Source of the DNA: Ulvibacterium marinum | GTDB taxonomy: Bacteria; Bacteroidota; Bacteroidia; Flavobacteriales; Flavobacteriaceae | DNA length: 64,000 nucleotides | Direction of reading: 5' to 3' | NCBI RefSeq assembly: GCF_003626755.1 | Contig: NZ_RBCJ01000003.1 | Location: 191,859-255,858, forward strand | Shown here: piece by piece, positions 7,528 through 17,190 of the stretch | Layout: each line of letters begins with the position of its first letter | Numbering within the stretch: the first letter of the stretch is position 1 | Made by a program: the position numbers and the translations under genes | The notes under the pieces: generated by a model | What the model was told of the DNA's origin: nothing | Seen by the model: the letters and a program-made list of their open reading frames with translations, nothing else | The model's database searches: none

Positions 7528-9351
7528 ATGAAGAACTTTTTTTTGCTCGTATCGATTCTGCTATTCCTTTCCTGTGGTGAAAAGGAAAATGAGAAGTCCA
7601 TAACGGAATACCGGCAGTGGCATATGGTTACCTTGTCCTTTGAAGGTCCTGAAACCTCTGAGGAAGCTGGTGAAAATCCTTTTTTGAACTACCGATTGTG
7701 GGTAACATTTAAAAATGGTGAAAACGAATATATCATACCGGGATTTTATGCCGCGGACGGTGATGCCGCAGAGACCGGTGCAGATTCCGGAAACATTTGG
7801 CAAGTTCGGTTTACGCCAGATCAGCAGGGAAAATGGAGTTATGCGGCTACGATGCATAAAGGTGAAAATATAGCTTTAAGTGAAGACCCCGATGATGGAA
7901 CCCCAGTAGAAATAACAAATGCTTCGGGCGATTTTAAGGTAATTCCTTCGGATAAACAAGGGGATGATTTTCGCGGACATGGCCGTCTTATAGCATCAAA
8001 CGGCTATTTTCAATTTAAGGATTCCGGCAAGTATTGGATTAAGGGAGGAGCGGACAGTCCTGAAAACTTACTGGCCTATGAGGGTTTTGACGGCACCTAC
8101 CGTATGCAGACTTCTAACGATGACGGAGAGGCAAAAACGAATGATACCCTCCACAACTACGGACCACATCTAAGGGACTGGAAAGAAGGCGACCCTACTT
8201 GGCAAGATGGTAAGGGCAAGGGCCTTATCGGTGCTTTAAACTATTTGTCTTCCAAGGGAATGAACGTCGTGTATTTCTTGACCAATAACATTAAAGGCGA
8301 TGGAAAGGACGTTTGGCCTTATGTTTCTCCGGATGATTTTACCCGCTTTGATGTAAGCAAATTGGAACAATGGGAAATTGTTTTTCAGCATATGCAATCC
8401 AAAGGGATTTTGCTGCATATGGTACTTCAGGAAACCGAAAACGAGACCATGCTGGATGGAGGTGATACCGGTCCTTTACGACAGTTATACTTAAGGGAAC
8501 TTTTGGCCCGGTTTGGACATCATCTTGGGATGAATTTCAATCTTGGGGAAGAAAACGGGCCTGCTGATTTCACACCTATAGCCCAGAATGACGAACAACG
8601 CAAGGAAATGACCCGTTTTATCACGAAGATAGACCCTTATAACCATCCCATTCTCTTGCATACCCATTCGCATGAACCGGCCCGTACGAACGTTCTGGAC
8701 TCCATAGTGGGCTTTACGGATCTTGATGGACTTTCGCTACAGGTAGATAAACGTGAAGGGGCGTCCGGTGTCGTGGAAACTTGGAAGAGCAAATCACGCG
8801 AAGCTGGTCATGAGTGGATGATTACCATGGATGAAATCGGGATGTGGCATACCGGTGCCCGATCGGATTCTTTAGATGGAAACCATGATACGTTGCGACG
8901 TTACGTGCTTTGGGGTACCTTACTTTCTGGAGCGGCCGGGGTAGAATGGTATTTTGGGGCGAACAACCGCTATCATGATTTGAACACCGAGGATTGGCGT
9001 ACTCGAGATCGTTTATGGGAAATCACGGACTATGCCCTTAATTTCTTTAGGGCACATTTACCCTATTGGGAAATGAGCCCGGAACATGGGTTGATCAACT
9101 CAAAGGAAGCGTATTGCTTCAGAAAAACTGGAGAAATATATGTGGTTTACCTGCCCGATTCCAAGCAATATACTATCGATTTAACTGAGGCAGGAGGTGA
9201 TTATTCCCTGCATTGGTATGACCCTTTAAAGGGTGGCGAACTTCAGCAAGGTTCCATCAAGACTGTTCAGGGTGGATCAGTCCAAGAATTAGGCTTTCCT
9301 CCTGAAGCGGACAAGCAAGATTGGGTGGCCCTATTACAGATCGTAAAGTAA
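7528..9351 (+). CDS. DUF5060 lipoprotein, probable glycoside hydrolase
   Basis: The protein has 607 residues with a lipoprotein signal ending LLFLSCGEK (C16). Residues about 30-115 look like DUF5060, an N-terminal beta-sandwich found on sugar-degrading enzymes. The rest resembles a TIM-barrel glycoside hydrolase: FNLGEENGPADF and MITMDEIGMW are good places for the two catalytic acids, and the C-terminus is a short beta domain. It is probably anchored in the outer membrane or at the cell surface. The substrate cannot be read; there is no SusC/SusD pair next to it. The 3' end nearly meets the convergent DUF4407 gene. Confidence 0.8.
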   Translation: MKNFFLLVSILLFLSCGEKENEKSITEYRQWHMVTLSFEGPETSEEAGENPFLNYRLWVTFKNGENEYIIPGFYAADGDAAETGADSGNIWQVRFTPDQQGKWSYAATMHKGENIALSEDPDDGTPVEITNASGDFKVIPSDKQGDDFRGHGRLIASNGYFQFKDSGKYWIKGGADSPENLLAYEGFDGTYRMQTSNDDGEAKTNDTLHNYGPHLRDWKEGDPTWQDGKGKGLIGALNYLSSKGMNVVYFLTNNIKGDGKDVWPYVSPDDFTRFDVSKLEQWEIVFQHMQSKGILLHMVLQETENETMLDGGDTGPLRQLYLRELLARFGHHLGMNFNLGEENGPADFTPIAQNDEQRKEMTRFITKIDPYNHPILLHTHSHEPARTNVLDSIVGFTDLDGLSLQVDKREGASGVVETWKSKSREAGHEWMITMDEIGMWHTGARSDSLDGNHDTLRRYVLWGTLLSGAAGVEWYFGANNRYHDLNTEDWRTRDRLWEITDYALNFFRAHLPYWEMSPEHGLINSKEAYCFRKTGEIYVVYLPDSKQYTIDLTEAGGDYSLHWYDPLKGGELQQGSIKTVQGGSVQELGFPPEADKQDWVALLQIVK

Positions 9352-9357
9352 TACGGG

Positions 9358-10458
9358 CTACAGGCTCTTTACCTGTAGGTCATGGAAGGTATCTGCTTGA
9401 AGTTTTAGAAGTTCTTCGGCTTTCTGTTTCTTATAAGCGTAGACCGCTTCTTCCTCTTCTATTTCACTATAGATTTTTTCGTTTAACGCGGTATCCGTAG
9501 CTAAGATTTTCTCCCGTTGTTCTACTTTTTGCGTTACCCAGGTTTTAACGGCACTTTCCTCATCTTCCAATTTTAGGTCATATTCGCCTTTTGGAGCCAA
9601 TAGCTTGGCAATGATAGGGGAGGTCTCGATCGCCAAAAATAAAAGGAAAATGAAGAATGAAGGGAACCAAGGTAACTTGCCCAAGGCATTGATACGTGCC
9701 ATAAGCCCGTCGAAACCATCGATAATAGGCTGGGAATTTTTTACTACCTCTGCGTATTCCAGATTTAACGCTGCAATTTGTCCCTCAATAGTTTTAATTT
9801 TTTCGCTGTTCTCTTGCTTTAATTGTTGAAGCTCGGCCAAAGCGGCATCATGCTTTTCACGTTTTTCCTTGTATACGGGGCCTTTGCCCAAAAGCATGGT
9901 TCCCGCTCTTCCTTCGGCCTCTGAAATGTAGGTGTCATATAGCGCATTAGTTTCGGCCTCCTTAGTATTGATTTCGGTTTTTAACCCTTCAATATCTCCA
10001 TTTAATTTTTCGATGGTAGGGGTGTATTGCTGCGCTAATTGCTGTTTGTTGGCCAAGGTCATTTCGTTCTTCTCTTCTAATAATACTTGGTTGATTTCCT
10101 TTTCAAAAATCTTCATTTCCAAGGGTTTTGAGATAACCACGGCAATAATGACGGCTAGAATAATTCGGGGAGTAGCTTGTAAGAGCTCGCTTCCAAAGCT
10201 GTTTCGCTTTTTGATCGTGGAAACGATAAACCGGTCTAGATTAAAAATCAGGAGCCCCCAGATAACCCCAAAGAAGATGGCAATATATACATTGTCAAAA
10301 ACGGTATAAAGTGCATAACTACTTGCAATAAAGGCCATAACGGCGGTAAAGAAAACGGTGGCCCCGATACCGGCATATTTATTCTGCTCGCCTTCGGAGC
10401 AAGTTTTAAGAATGGAGGCATCCGCCCCGGAACAGAGGATAAAAAAACGTTGTAGCAT
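9358..10458 (-). CDS. DUF4407 domain-containing membrane protein
   Basis: The protein has 366 residues. The N-terminal MLQRFFILCSGADASILKTC is followed by two to three transmembrane helices (about 35-90 and 105-125), a long charged coiled coil (about 130-245, rich in E/K/Q) and another helix near 262-285 (FPSFFIFLLFLAIETSPIIAK). This order is the DUF4407 family's. The function is unknown; the coiled coil between membrane segments suggests a structural or signalling role. It is transcribed alone, convergent with the DUF5060 gene, only 6 bases apart. Confidence 0.83.
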   Translation of the reverse strand: MLQRFFILCSGADASILKTCSEGEQNKYAGIGATVFFTAVMAFIASSYALYTVFDNVYIAIFFGVIWGLLIFNLDRFIVSTIKKRNSFGSELLQATPRIILAVIIAVVISKPLEMKIFEKEINQVLLEEKNEMTLANKQQLAQQYTPTIEKLNGDIEGLKTEINTKEAETNALYDTYISEAEGRAGTMLLGKGPVYKEKREKHDAALAELQQLKQENSEKIKTIEGQIAALNLEYAEVVKNSQPIIDGFDGLMARINALGKLPWFPSFFIFLLFLAIETSPIIAKLLAPKGEYDLKLEDEESAVKTWVTQKVEQREKILATDTALNEKIYSEIEEEEAVYAYKKQKAEELLKLQADTFHDLQVKSL

Positions 10459-10794
10459 AGTGTTCTGATTTGATTGATGATTCCAATTGAAAGTTAGAAC
10501 GCGATTTTGGGTAAAATGTTACAGAAATGCCGTAGAAATGAGGATGCTAAGTCATAATTTATGATTTTGTTCACTTTAATTAAAGTTGTAAAGGTATATC
10601 AGGTTTTGGTTTTGTGACAGTTCATGTAAACCAAACGTATCGAAGTATTACCTGCCGTAAGGGCATAAAATGTGAATTAAATAACAAAAGTTTTAAATTT
10701 TTATAATATGTTTAAATTTTTTCCCAAATAACTCAAAATTTAGTATATTATAACCAATAGTGTTGACGTTTTTTAATCTTGAAAAAAGTAAATC
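10459..10794. other. AT-rich divergent intergenic region
   Basis: These 336 bases separate the DUF4407 gene (minus) from the formaldehyde dehydrogenase gene (plus). The second half (10670-10760) is almost entirely A/T. I see no convincing ORF, RNA gene, palindrome or exact TAnnTTTG element on the plus strand; TTGACG at about 10763 and TAATCTTG at about 10776 are only partial promoter matches. Confidence 0.5.
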
Positions 10795-11982
10795 ATGGCA
10801 AGTAACAGAGGTGTCGCTTATATTAAACCCGGTGTGGTAGAAATACAGCATATTGATTTTCCAGAATTGGCAATTGGAAACAGAAAATGCGATCATGGGG
10901 TAATCCTTAAAATTGTTTCGACCAATATTTGTGGAAGCGATCAACATATGGTCAGGGGCCGGACTACCGCTCCGGAGGGGCTTATACTTGGCCATGAAAT
11001 TACGGGGGAGGTCATAGAAGTGGGACGTGACGTTGAATTTATAAATGTAGGGGATATTGTCTCCGTACCCTTCAATATTGCCTGTGGGAGATGTAGAAAT
11101 TGCAAGGAAGGTAAAACAGGTATTTGTCTCAATGTAAATCCGGCCCGGCCGGGAGCCGCCTATGGTTATGTAGATATGGGAGGTTGGGTAGGTGGCCAGG
11201 CCGAATATGTAATGGTGCCCTATGCGGATTTTAACCTATTAAAATTTCCGGATAAGGACCAGGCCATGGAAAAAATTCGAGACCTGACCTTATTGTCGGA
11301 TATCTTCCCAACCGGATACCACGGAGCAGTAACTGCTGGAGTGGGCCCTGGTTCTACTGTGTATATTGCGGGGGCAGGTCCCGTAGGTTTGGCAAGCGCC
11401 GTTTCGGCCCATTTACTTGGGGCTGCGGTTGTAATAGTAGGAGATATGATTCCGGAGCGTTTGGAACAGGCCAGAAGTTTTGGTTGTGAGACTGTAGATT
11501 TGAGAAAGGATGCTACTTTAGAGGAACAAATTGCTGAGATTTTAGGTATCAACGAAGTGGATTCTGCTGTTGATTGTGTGGGATTTGAAGCGAAGGGACA
11601 TGGTAATTGTTCGCATATAGAACAGCCTGCCACTGTTTTGAACTCAGTAATGAGCATTACCAGGGCCGGTGGGGCCATTGGCATACCTGGACTTTATGTG
11701 ACCGGAGACCCTGGCGGGGTAGACGAAAATGCCAAAATAGGAAACCTTGGTATTCGGATAGGTTTGGGATGGGCGAAATCCCACTCGTTTCATACCGGTC
11801 AATGTCCTGTAATGAAATACCACAGGCAGTTGATGCAAGCTATTCTATATGAAAAGGTCCATATAGCAAAAGCGGTGAATGTACAAACTATTAGCCTAGA
11901 CCAGGCACCGAACGGATATGATGATTTTGACAAGGGCGCCGCTAAAAAGTACGTAATCGACCCACATGGCATGATCGTTTAA
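10795..11982 (+). CDS. fdhA: Glutathione-independent formaldehyde dehydrogenase
   Basis: This 395-residue zinc medium-chain dehydrogenase closely follows the Pseudomonas putida FdhA pattern from NRGVAYI onward. Catalytic zinc ligands are C46 (TNICGSDQHM), H67 (LGHEITGE) and D169; structural zinc ligands are C97, C100, C103 and C111. NAD is bound by GAGPVG at 193-198. The enzyme oxidises formaldehyde to formate without glutathione, by dismutation in the Pseudomonas case. The gene stands alone between two minus-strand blocks, suggesting a house-cleaning role. Whether the true substrate is another aldehyde or alcohol cannot be decided here. Confidence 0.9.
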   Translation: MASNRGVAYIKPGVVEIQHIDFPELAIGNRKCDHGVILKIVSTNICGSDQHMVRGRTTAPEGLILGHEITGEVIEVGRDVEFINVGDIVSVPFNIACGRCRNCKEGKTGICLNVNPARPGAAYGYVDMGGWVGGQAEYVMVPYADFNLLKFPDKDQAMEKIRDLTLLSDIFPTGYHGAVTAGVGPGSTVYIAGAGPVGLASAVSAHLLGAAVVIVGDMIPERLEQARSFGCETVDLRKDATLEEQIAEILGINEVDSAVDCVGFEAKGHGNCSHIEQPATVLNSVMSITRAGGAIGIPGLYVTGDPGGVDENAKIGNLGIRIGLGWAKSHSFHTGQCPVMKYHRQLMQAILYEKVHIAKAVNVQTISLDQAPNGYDDFDKGAAKKYVIDPHGMIV

Positions 11983-12167
11983 AATCATACTTGCTAATTT
12001 CACATCGTTTTGGATAAACTATCTGTTTGAGTTTCGATTTATTTTAGGACAATAAATAATTCTGGTTGTTGAGATACCATTCCATAAGCTTTTTAAGGGA
12101 AAGGTTGGAAGATGTCCCGTGAATATATTGGTTCCTCACATAACAGTAATGGCGTAGAGAAACTTTT

Positions 12168-13880
12168 TTACTTCTTATCTCGGGATTTTGATAAAAAATC
12201 CTTGGCCAGACCCTTAAATCGTTCATCCGGATTTAATTCTAGGCATTTTTTAAAATTGATTCGGGCCTTTTCAAAATCGTCCATTCTAAAATATCCAATG
12301 CCCAGATTGAAATAGGCTTGATAATTCGTTGGATGCAGTTGGGTGTTCAGAATGAAGTATTTAAGGGATTCCTCACCCTTTCCCCCCATAGATAATAACT
12401 GGGCCGTATGGTTCAGCTGGTAATAATCAAAGTCGCACTTTTCATTGGTCCGGTATACTTCCAAAAAGAATTCCAACATTTGGTCAAAAGTAATATGTTT
12501 CAAAACCTTGTTATGAAAGGCCCCTCTGTAGTTGGACTTATACCAGGCCATTAGTTCCCTAGAGGTCTGTGACAAATTATTTTGCGCAGCCAGATAGATT
12601 AGTTTTTGTAGGTCGGCTTCGGGATAAATCATATGTTGTTCCTTGGATACCGTTGAGTCCAAAAACGAAACCAGATTTTTAACCTTGCCTTTTATATATC
12701 GGTCAAAAAGTGCCTCTACTTTGGGTAATCCTTTTTTAGTTTTTATTTGCGTAAAGGAGGGGTCTATTTGATTTGAATCAAAGTATTTCCGGGTCATGTC
12801 CCGGTAATCAAGCTTATCCCGGAATACTCCATTTAGAAAGGCCAAGACATACTTGGCCACAAGGTTATAACCCTTTACTTTGACGGCAACATTTTCTTTG
12901 GTATCATTTGACCCAAAAAGCTTTATGAACTGGGAAGCTAGGTCCGTGTGCTCCAATTGAGGTAGGTTGACCATATAGGCATCGCTGTAAACCAATTTAT
13001 CGTAGAAAGGAAGCTCGTTCATATAACCCAAGGAATTGATGAACAAGGTGGGTTTCGAAAAACGCCTATAGTCCTCATAGGGCGAATCCTCAAAGAAATC
13101 ATAGGCCTCGTGTATACTCGGATCGATACCGATCCAGGCATCTACCGATGAGTTTCGGGCCATCATCAGTACGTTGGACAATCCCCCCAAGCTAAATCCG
13201 GCTATGGCTACCCGATCCGTATCGGCGTTAGGTAGCGTATCCAAAATGCTGAATAGAAATTCCATATCACGGGCTTGGGTCTCCACACCAATTCTGGAAA
13301 TGGGCATGTCTCGTTTTTCCGGGCCCACGCTTGGGCTAGAGATAACGACATAGCCATGACTTGCCAAGAATTCGCTCAGTAACGCATTTTCATAGGCGGA
13401 AGAGGACCAACTTGGACCGTAGATCAGAACGGGAAACTTTTGTGTTGTATTGGGAGCGGCATTTTCTATGGCCCGCATATTAACCTTTAATTCCTTTTCC
13501 AGGATTTTTGTGTCGACTTGCTCGGTTTCAAGGAAGTTCTCCAACAGACTATCCCTGGAGGTTTTTGATAAGTCTATTTTTCCCGTTTCATGGGCCATTA
13601 GAAAGAAATACTCATCGTATTTCATCGGGCTTTTGTCAACAGCTTCTGCGGGATACCAAACACATACCTGAATAGGTCTGAAAATAGTTTTGTCCGAACC
13701 CATGCCAGGGCTGTTTCTATCAAGAGAAAAACTTCGGGATTTGTCTAGGATGTTAAATGTTTGAAATCCTACTCCGTAGTTGCCATAGGGTTCCGAAATG
13801 GAAAGTGACGACTCTTGGGCCATTGCCGTACAGTAACAAAGGATACCGTAAAAGAGTAAACGGGAAATTACGCTTATCAT
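12168..13880 (-). CDS. Exported alpha/beta hydrolase with C-terminal TPR
   Basis: ATG at 13880 gives 570 residues with a signal peptide (MISVISRLLFYGILCYCTAMA). The frame extends upstream to 14057 but would overlap the preceding gene. An alpha/beta-hydrolase fold follows: the nucleophile elbow GFSLGG at 228-233 (S230), and a GPSWSSSAYENAL oxyanion region near 155, as in platelet-activating-factor acetylhydrolase-like or dienelactone-hydrolase-like enzymes. The last ~60 residues form a TPR unit (AYFNLGIGYFRMDDFEKA). It is the last gene of the blaI-blaR1-like operon, 7 bases after the serine hydrolase. Confidence 0.78.
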   Translation of the reverse strand: MISVISRLLFYGILCYCTAMAQESSLSISEPYGNYGVGFQTFNILDKSRSFSLDRNSPGMGSDKTIFRPIQVCVWYPAEAVDKSPMKYDEYFFLMAHETGKIDLSKTSRDSLLENFLETEQVDTKILEKELKVNMRAIENAAPNTTQKFPVLIYGPSWSSSAYENALLSEFLASHGYVVISSPSVGPEKRDMPISRIGVETQARDMEFLFSILDTLPNADTDRVAIAGFSLGGLSNVLMMARNSSVDAWIGIDPSIHEAYDFFEDSPYEDYRRFSKPTLFINSLGYMNELPFYDKLVYSDAYMVNLPQLEHTDLASQFIKLFGSNDTKENVAVKVKGYNLVAKYVLAFLNGVFRDKLDYRDMTRKYFDSNQIDPSFTQIKTKKGLPKVEALFDRYIKGKVKNLVSFLDSTVSKEQHMIYPEADLQKLIYLAAQNNLSQTSRELMAWYKSNYRGAFHNKVLKHITFDQMLEFFLEVYRTNEKCDFDYYQLNHTAQLLSMGGKGEESLKYFILNTQLHPTNYQAYFNLGIGYFRMDDFEKARINFKKCLELNPDERFKGLAKDFLSKSRDKK

Positions 13881-13887
13881 GACTGTA

Positions 13888-14991
13888 CTATTGTAAAATG
13901 ATTGCTGAAATTTTTTCGGCGATGATATCGTCCTTACCGCCCCTGTACTTATTGGATAGGACAATGATAGCAACATCTTCTTGTATAAATCGCCAAAAGT
14001 CTGCGAAGAATATACCGTTACCCCCATTATGCCAAATTGCGGTCTTATTCGGGCCAAAAGGCATACTTACCCAACCATAGGTATAGAAGGATTCTCCGCT
14101 TGCATCTTCAGGTGTATGGGGGTAGAAGTACTTTTCCTTGGCTTTTTCGTCCAATATGGTATTGCTTAATAGTGCTGTATGCCATTTGAATAGATCTTCG
14201 GTATTGGATAGGATTCCGCCATTTCCTTTAAGGTTCAGAAAAGGTCCATCTTCGTCCCAATGCTCTTCATTGGGTTTTTTATGCTCCTTCTTTTTTGAAT
14301 ATCCTTTTGCAATGGAATTGGAATCCCAGGAAGGGAGCATATAGCCGGTATTTTGCATTCCGGCCGGATTAAAAAGTGCTTCGTTGAGGTAGGCTTCATA
14401 ACCCATGCCGCTTACCTTCTCGATTATGATACTCAACAAGCTATAACCCACATTGGAATAGCGGAATTTTTGGTCTACGGGTGATTTCAATTCCAATGTA
14501 AAGACCCGATTTAGGAAATCCTTCTCACTGATTTCTTCATAATCGTTACCGACACTTGCTACCAGACCGGAGGTATGTGTTAAAAGCTGATGGATAGTAA
14601 CCTCATTTTTATCCCTGGGTATTCCGACAAAGTATTTTGAAATTGGGTCATCTACGGACAGTTTTCCTTGCATCTCCAACTTTAAGATAGCGGCTGCGGT
14701 AAATTGTTTTGTGACGGAACCGATATCGAAAATGGTGCTTTTTTGATTTTTTAGCCCTTCGGATTTATTGCGCATGCCATAGGCAAGGTGCGCGATGATT
14801 CCCCCTTTTTGGGCTACTAGAATGGTTCCAGAAAACCCCTTCTGCTCTAATGATTGTAGATACTTTTCCAAATTCTTATTCGAATGGAATAGGTTTGGTT
14901 GAGGCGTATGGTCCTCAATGTTGGGATTGCTTGCCCAGAGAAATAGGAACGTAGTTATCCAGGACAATGTTTTCGTTATTGTCAAAATCAT
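13888..14991 (-). CDS. Class C beta-lactamase-fold serine hydrolase
   Basis: The protein has 367 residues with an N-terminal hydrophobic export signal. The penicillin-binding-fold active-site motifs are present: SVTK (S92-K95), YSN (178-180), and HNGG near the C-terminus in place of KTG. HTSG at 139-142 is typical of the AmpC/esterase-like group. Members include beta-lactamases, esterases and D-amino peptidases, so sequence alone does not make it a resistance enzyme. It lies 26 bases after the BlaR1-like gene, which fits induction by cell-wall or beta-lactam signals. Confidence 0.85.
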   Translation of the reverse strand: MILTITKTLSWITTFLFLWASNPNIEDHTPQPNLFHSNKNLEKYLQSLEQKGFSGTILVAQKGGIIAHLAYGMRNKSEGLKNQKSTIFDIGSVTKQFTAAAILKLEMQGKLSVDDPISKYFVGIPRDKNEVTIHQLLTHTSGLVASVGNDYEEISEKDFLNRVFTLELKSPVDQKFRYSNVGYSLLSIIIEKVSGMGYEAYLNEALFNPAGMQNTGYMLPSWDSNSIAKGYSKKKEHKKPNEEHWDEDGPFLNLKGNGGILSNTEDLFKWHTALLSNTILDEKAKEKYFYPHTPEDASGESFYTYGWVSMPFGPNKTAIWHNGGNGIFFADFWRFIQEDVAIIVLSNKYRGGKDDIIAEKISAIILQ

Positions 14992-15017
14992 AATGGGATG
15001 ATATGGAAATTAATGTA

Positions 15018-17189
15018 TTATTGGTAAGGGCCGGTGGATATTTCTATGATAGGCCTCTTTCCTTTTGCGCCTTTGGAATTAATGTTAACATCATTGCTAT
15101 TTTTTAATAGCTCAATGGCTTGGTCAGCGGATATCTTTTTTCCTTCGTGGTAAAAGATGGCGTTCTTTTTCTTCATTTTTTGGACAAATTCCAAGGGCGA
15201 TTCTGGTTCTGGTGGGGGTGGTGGAGCCGGAACGCCTCGTTCCATTTTTCTAGCCTGCTTTTCCATCTTAAGGACCTGTTCTTGCAGTTCCAGAGATTCC
15301 TTTTCCATCAATTTGTCTTGTTTTTCCAATGCGACGGCCTGTTCCTTCATCAGCACTTCCTGTCTTTCCATTTCAATTTCCATCTCCTCCATTTCGGATT
15401 TTTGCTGTCTTACTTCTACCTCTTTTTCGACCATCAAGGCAGCCAACTTTTCCACTTCTTGTTGTATTTCCACCACTTCATGGACAGGCGGTACAGGTGG
15501 TTTCGGCGGCTCTGGAAAATCGGGAAAAGGCTCCGATGTACTTTTTTGTTCTTCGGTCATGATACTATGGAGGTATTCGAGAAGTTCCACGTCAGACTTT
15601 TTGATGAAGATGTCTTCCTCAGTTTCGATCATGGCGTTGTATTTTTTGGCCAAGGCATTGTATTGCGCAACTTGTTCTGGGGTAGCGCCTTCTTGTGATT
15701 CCTGAAGGGGATCGGCATATCTTGGAAGAGGTTCAACTCCGTTTTTCTGGTCTTTGGACATACGGTGGTAGATATGTTCCATGCGCAGTATATCCTCGCT
15801 TTTTACATTTCGTTCGTCCATGGACACATCATTGTATTTTTTCGCCAAGGCATTGTATTCTGCCATGAGCTTTCGGGAAGCACCTTCTTGAATGTTCTTT
15901 TTCGCTATATTTTTGCTATTTTCAATGGCTAGGGGCTTATTTCCCTTTGATAAGTCAACTACTTGCTCTCGGCTCACTATTCTATAAAAACCATAGTCCA
16001 AAAGGGAATCATAAAAGAACCAAACCTCCTCTCTTGTTATTTCCTCTGAGGATTTTAGATGAATATTCATTATTTTCCTTCTAATCTCTGGTGTAACATC
16101 GTTATGCAGCGTATTGACTATTTCTACTAAATTATGTTTGTTGGCTTTAGTTCCTTCAACGAGGTAACTACCATCTTTAAGAATAATAATTTCAATACTT
16201 CTTGCCGTGTGTTCAAAATTTAAAGAGGTTGTTCCACTTGTTGGTCGAATAACTTCTTTGTTAGTGCTAAAAGCAAACAAAAGCAGTGCAAAAATGGGCA
16301 ATACTAAAACATTGCGTAGTAAAACTGCTTTTTTTGATGTTCTTTTTTTCATGACCGTAAATCGTTTTTTGACTTGCCTATACGGGCTCATAAATTCAAA
16401 TTTCTTACCGAGCACGTTTAGACGGATTGATGAATATGTAATGGCATTGGCTATTGCGATTGATTGATGTTTTTTTCGATCGCTCTGCGATAGATAAGAC
16501 AATAGTGTGTTCTGATACTTGCTTGGTGATGTGATTTTTTTTAAGACCGCACTATCGGCCAAAAATTCGTGATTGAGTTTAATACTTTTTTTAAAGAAGA
16601 ACATCATGGGATTGAACCATAGGATGACCTGCATGAATTCTATAAAAATCACATCAATACTATGGTGTTGTTTGGAATGTACTTCTTCATGTAAGATTAC
16701 CTCTTTGGGTATTTCATTGGCATCAAATTTTGCCATATTCAAGAAAATATACCTGAAAAAGGTGTGTGGTGGCAATTGTTCTTGCAATAATACTTTTATG
16801 CTGGATTTTCCTTTGCGTTTGGGATTACGGTTTATTCGAATCAATATTTGAGAAAGATGCTTAAAAAATCGAAATCCAAACCCCATGACCCCTAACATGT
16901 ATACGGTCCACCCCAGTAGCGGCCAATTGATGACATCAATATCCCCAGAACGTTCAGGTGACCAACTTGCAATTGTCGTATCCTCAAAAGGTTCGGTGGT
17001 TGTGTAGGTTGTGACCGCAGGTTCAACATATTCTACAAAAACGATACTGGGTATGACCAAAGAAACTAGTATGCTGGTCAAAAGAAAAAACCGTTTGAAA
17101 ACATGCATGCTCTCCTTTTCCAATAGAAGTTTGTAGAACAAAAACAAAATAGCCATGGAAGCCGTCGATTTCAATAGGTACGCAAGCAT
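15018..17189 (-). CDS. BlaR1-like M56 transmembrane metallopeptidase
   Basis: The protein has 723 residues: transmembrane helices near 5-23, 32-54 and 89-108, then the M56 zinc peptidase with HEEVH at 167-171 and the downstream ligand region NHEFLAD (E208), and a further helix near 297-315. In BlaR1/MecR1 systems this peptidase leads to inactivation of the BlaI repressor. Here the usual penicillin-binding sensor is absent; instead there are two diverged copies of a YNALAKKYN-containing module (about 435-480 and 500-550), a Pro-rich linker, a long charged coiled coil (about 560-670) and a C-terminal ISADQAIELL domain. The signal it senses is therefore probably different. Confidence 0.85.
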   Translation of the reverse strand: MLAYLLKSTASMAILFLFYKLLLEKESMHVFKRFFLLTSILVSLVIPSIVFVEYVEPAVTTYTTTEPFEDTTIASWSPERSGDIDVINWPLLGWTVYMLGVMGFGFRFFKHLSQILIRINRNPKRKGKSSIKVLLQEQLPPHTFFRYIFLNMAKFDANEIPKEVILHEEVHSKQHHSIDVIFIEFMQVILWFNPMMFFFKKSIKLNHEFLADSAVLKKITSPSKYQNTLLSYLSQSDRKKHQSIAIANAITYSSIRLNVLGKKFEFMSPYRQVKKRFTVMKKRTSKKAVLLRNVLVLPIFALLLFAFSTNKEVIRPTSGTTSLNFEHTARSIEIIILKDGSYLVEGTKANKHNLVEIVNTLHNDVTPEIRRKIMNIHLKSSEEITREEVWFFYDSLLDYGFYRIVSREQVVDLSKGNKPLAIENSKNIAKKNIQEGASRKLMAEYNALAKKYNDVSMDERNVKSEDILRMEHIYHRMSKDQKNGVEPLPRYADPLQESQEGATPEQVAQYNALAKKYNAMIETEEDIFIKKSDVELLEYLHSIMTEEQKSTSEPFPDFPEPPKPPVPPVHEVVEIQQEVEKLAALMVEKEVEVRQQKSEMEEMEIEMERQEVLMKEQAVALEKQDKLMEKESLELQEQVLKMEKQARKMERGVPAPPPPPEPESPLEFVQKMKKKNAIFYHEGKKISADQAIELLKNSNDVNINSKGAKGKRPIIEISTGPYQ

Positions 17190-17190
17190 C

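Noticed and set aside
9358-9378. Perfect 7-bp hairpin at the convergent DUF5060/DUF4407 ends
   Set aside because: It has no T-run on either strand and lies within the DUF4407 coding end, so calling it a terminator is not justified.
15120-15705. Long plus-strand open frames opposite the BlaR1-like gene
   Set aside because: They lie antisense to the coiled-coil part of the M56 gene, are rich in F/L/S from reverse reading of Glu/Lys codons, and have no domain or plausible start.
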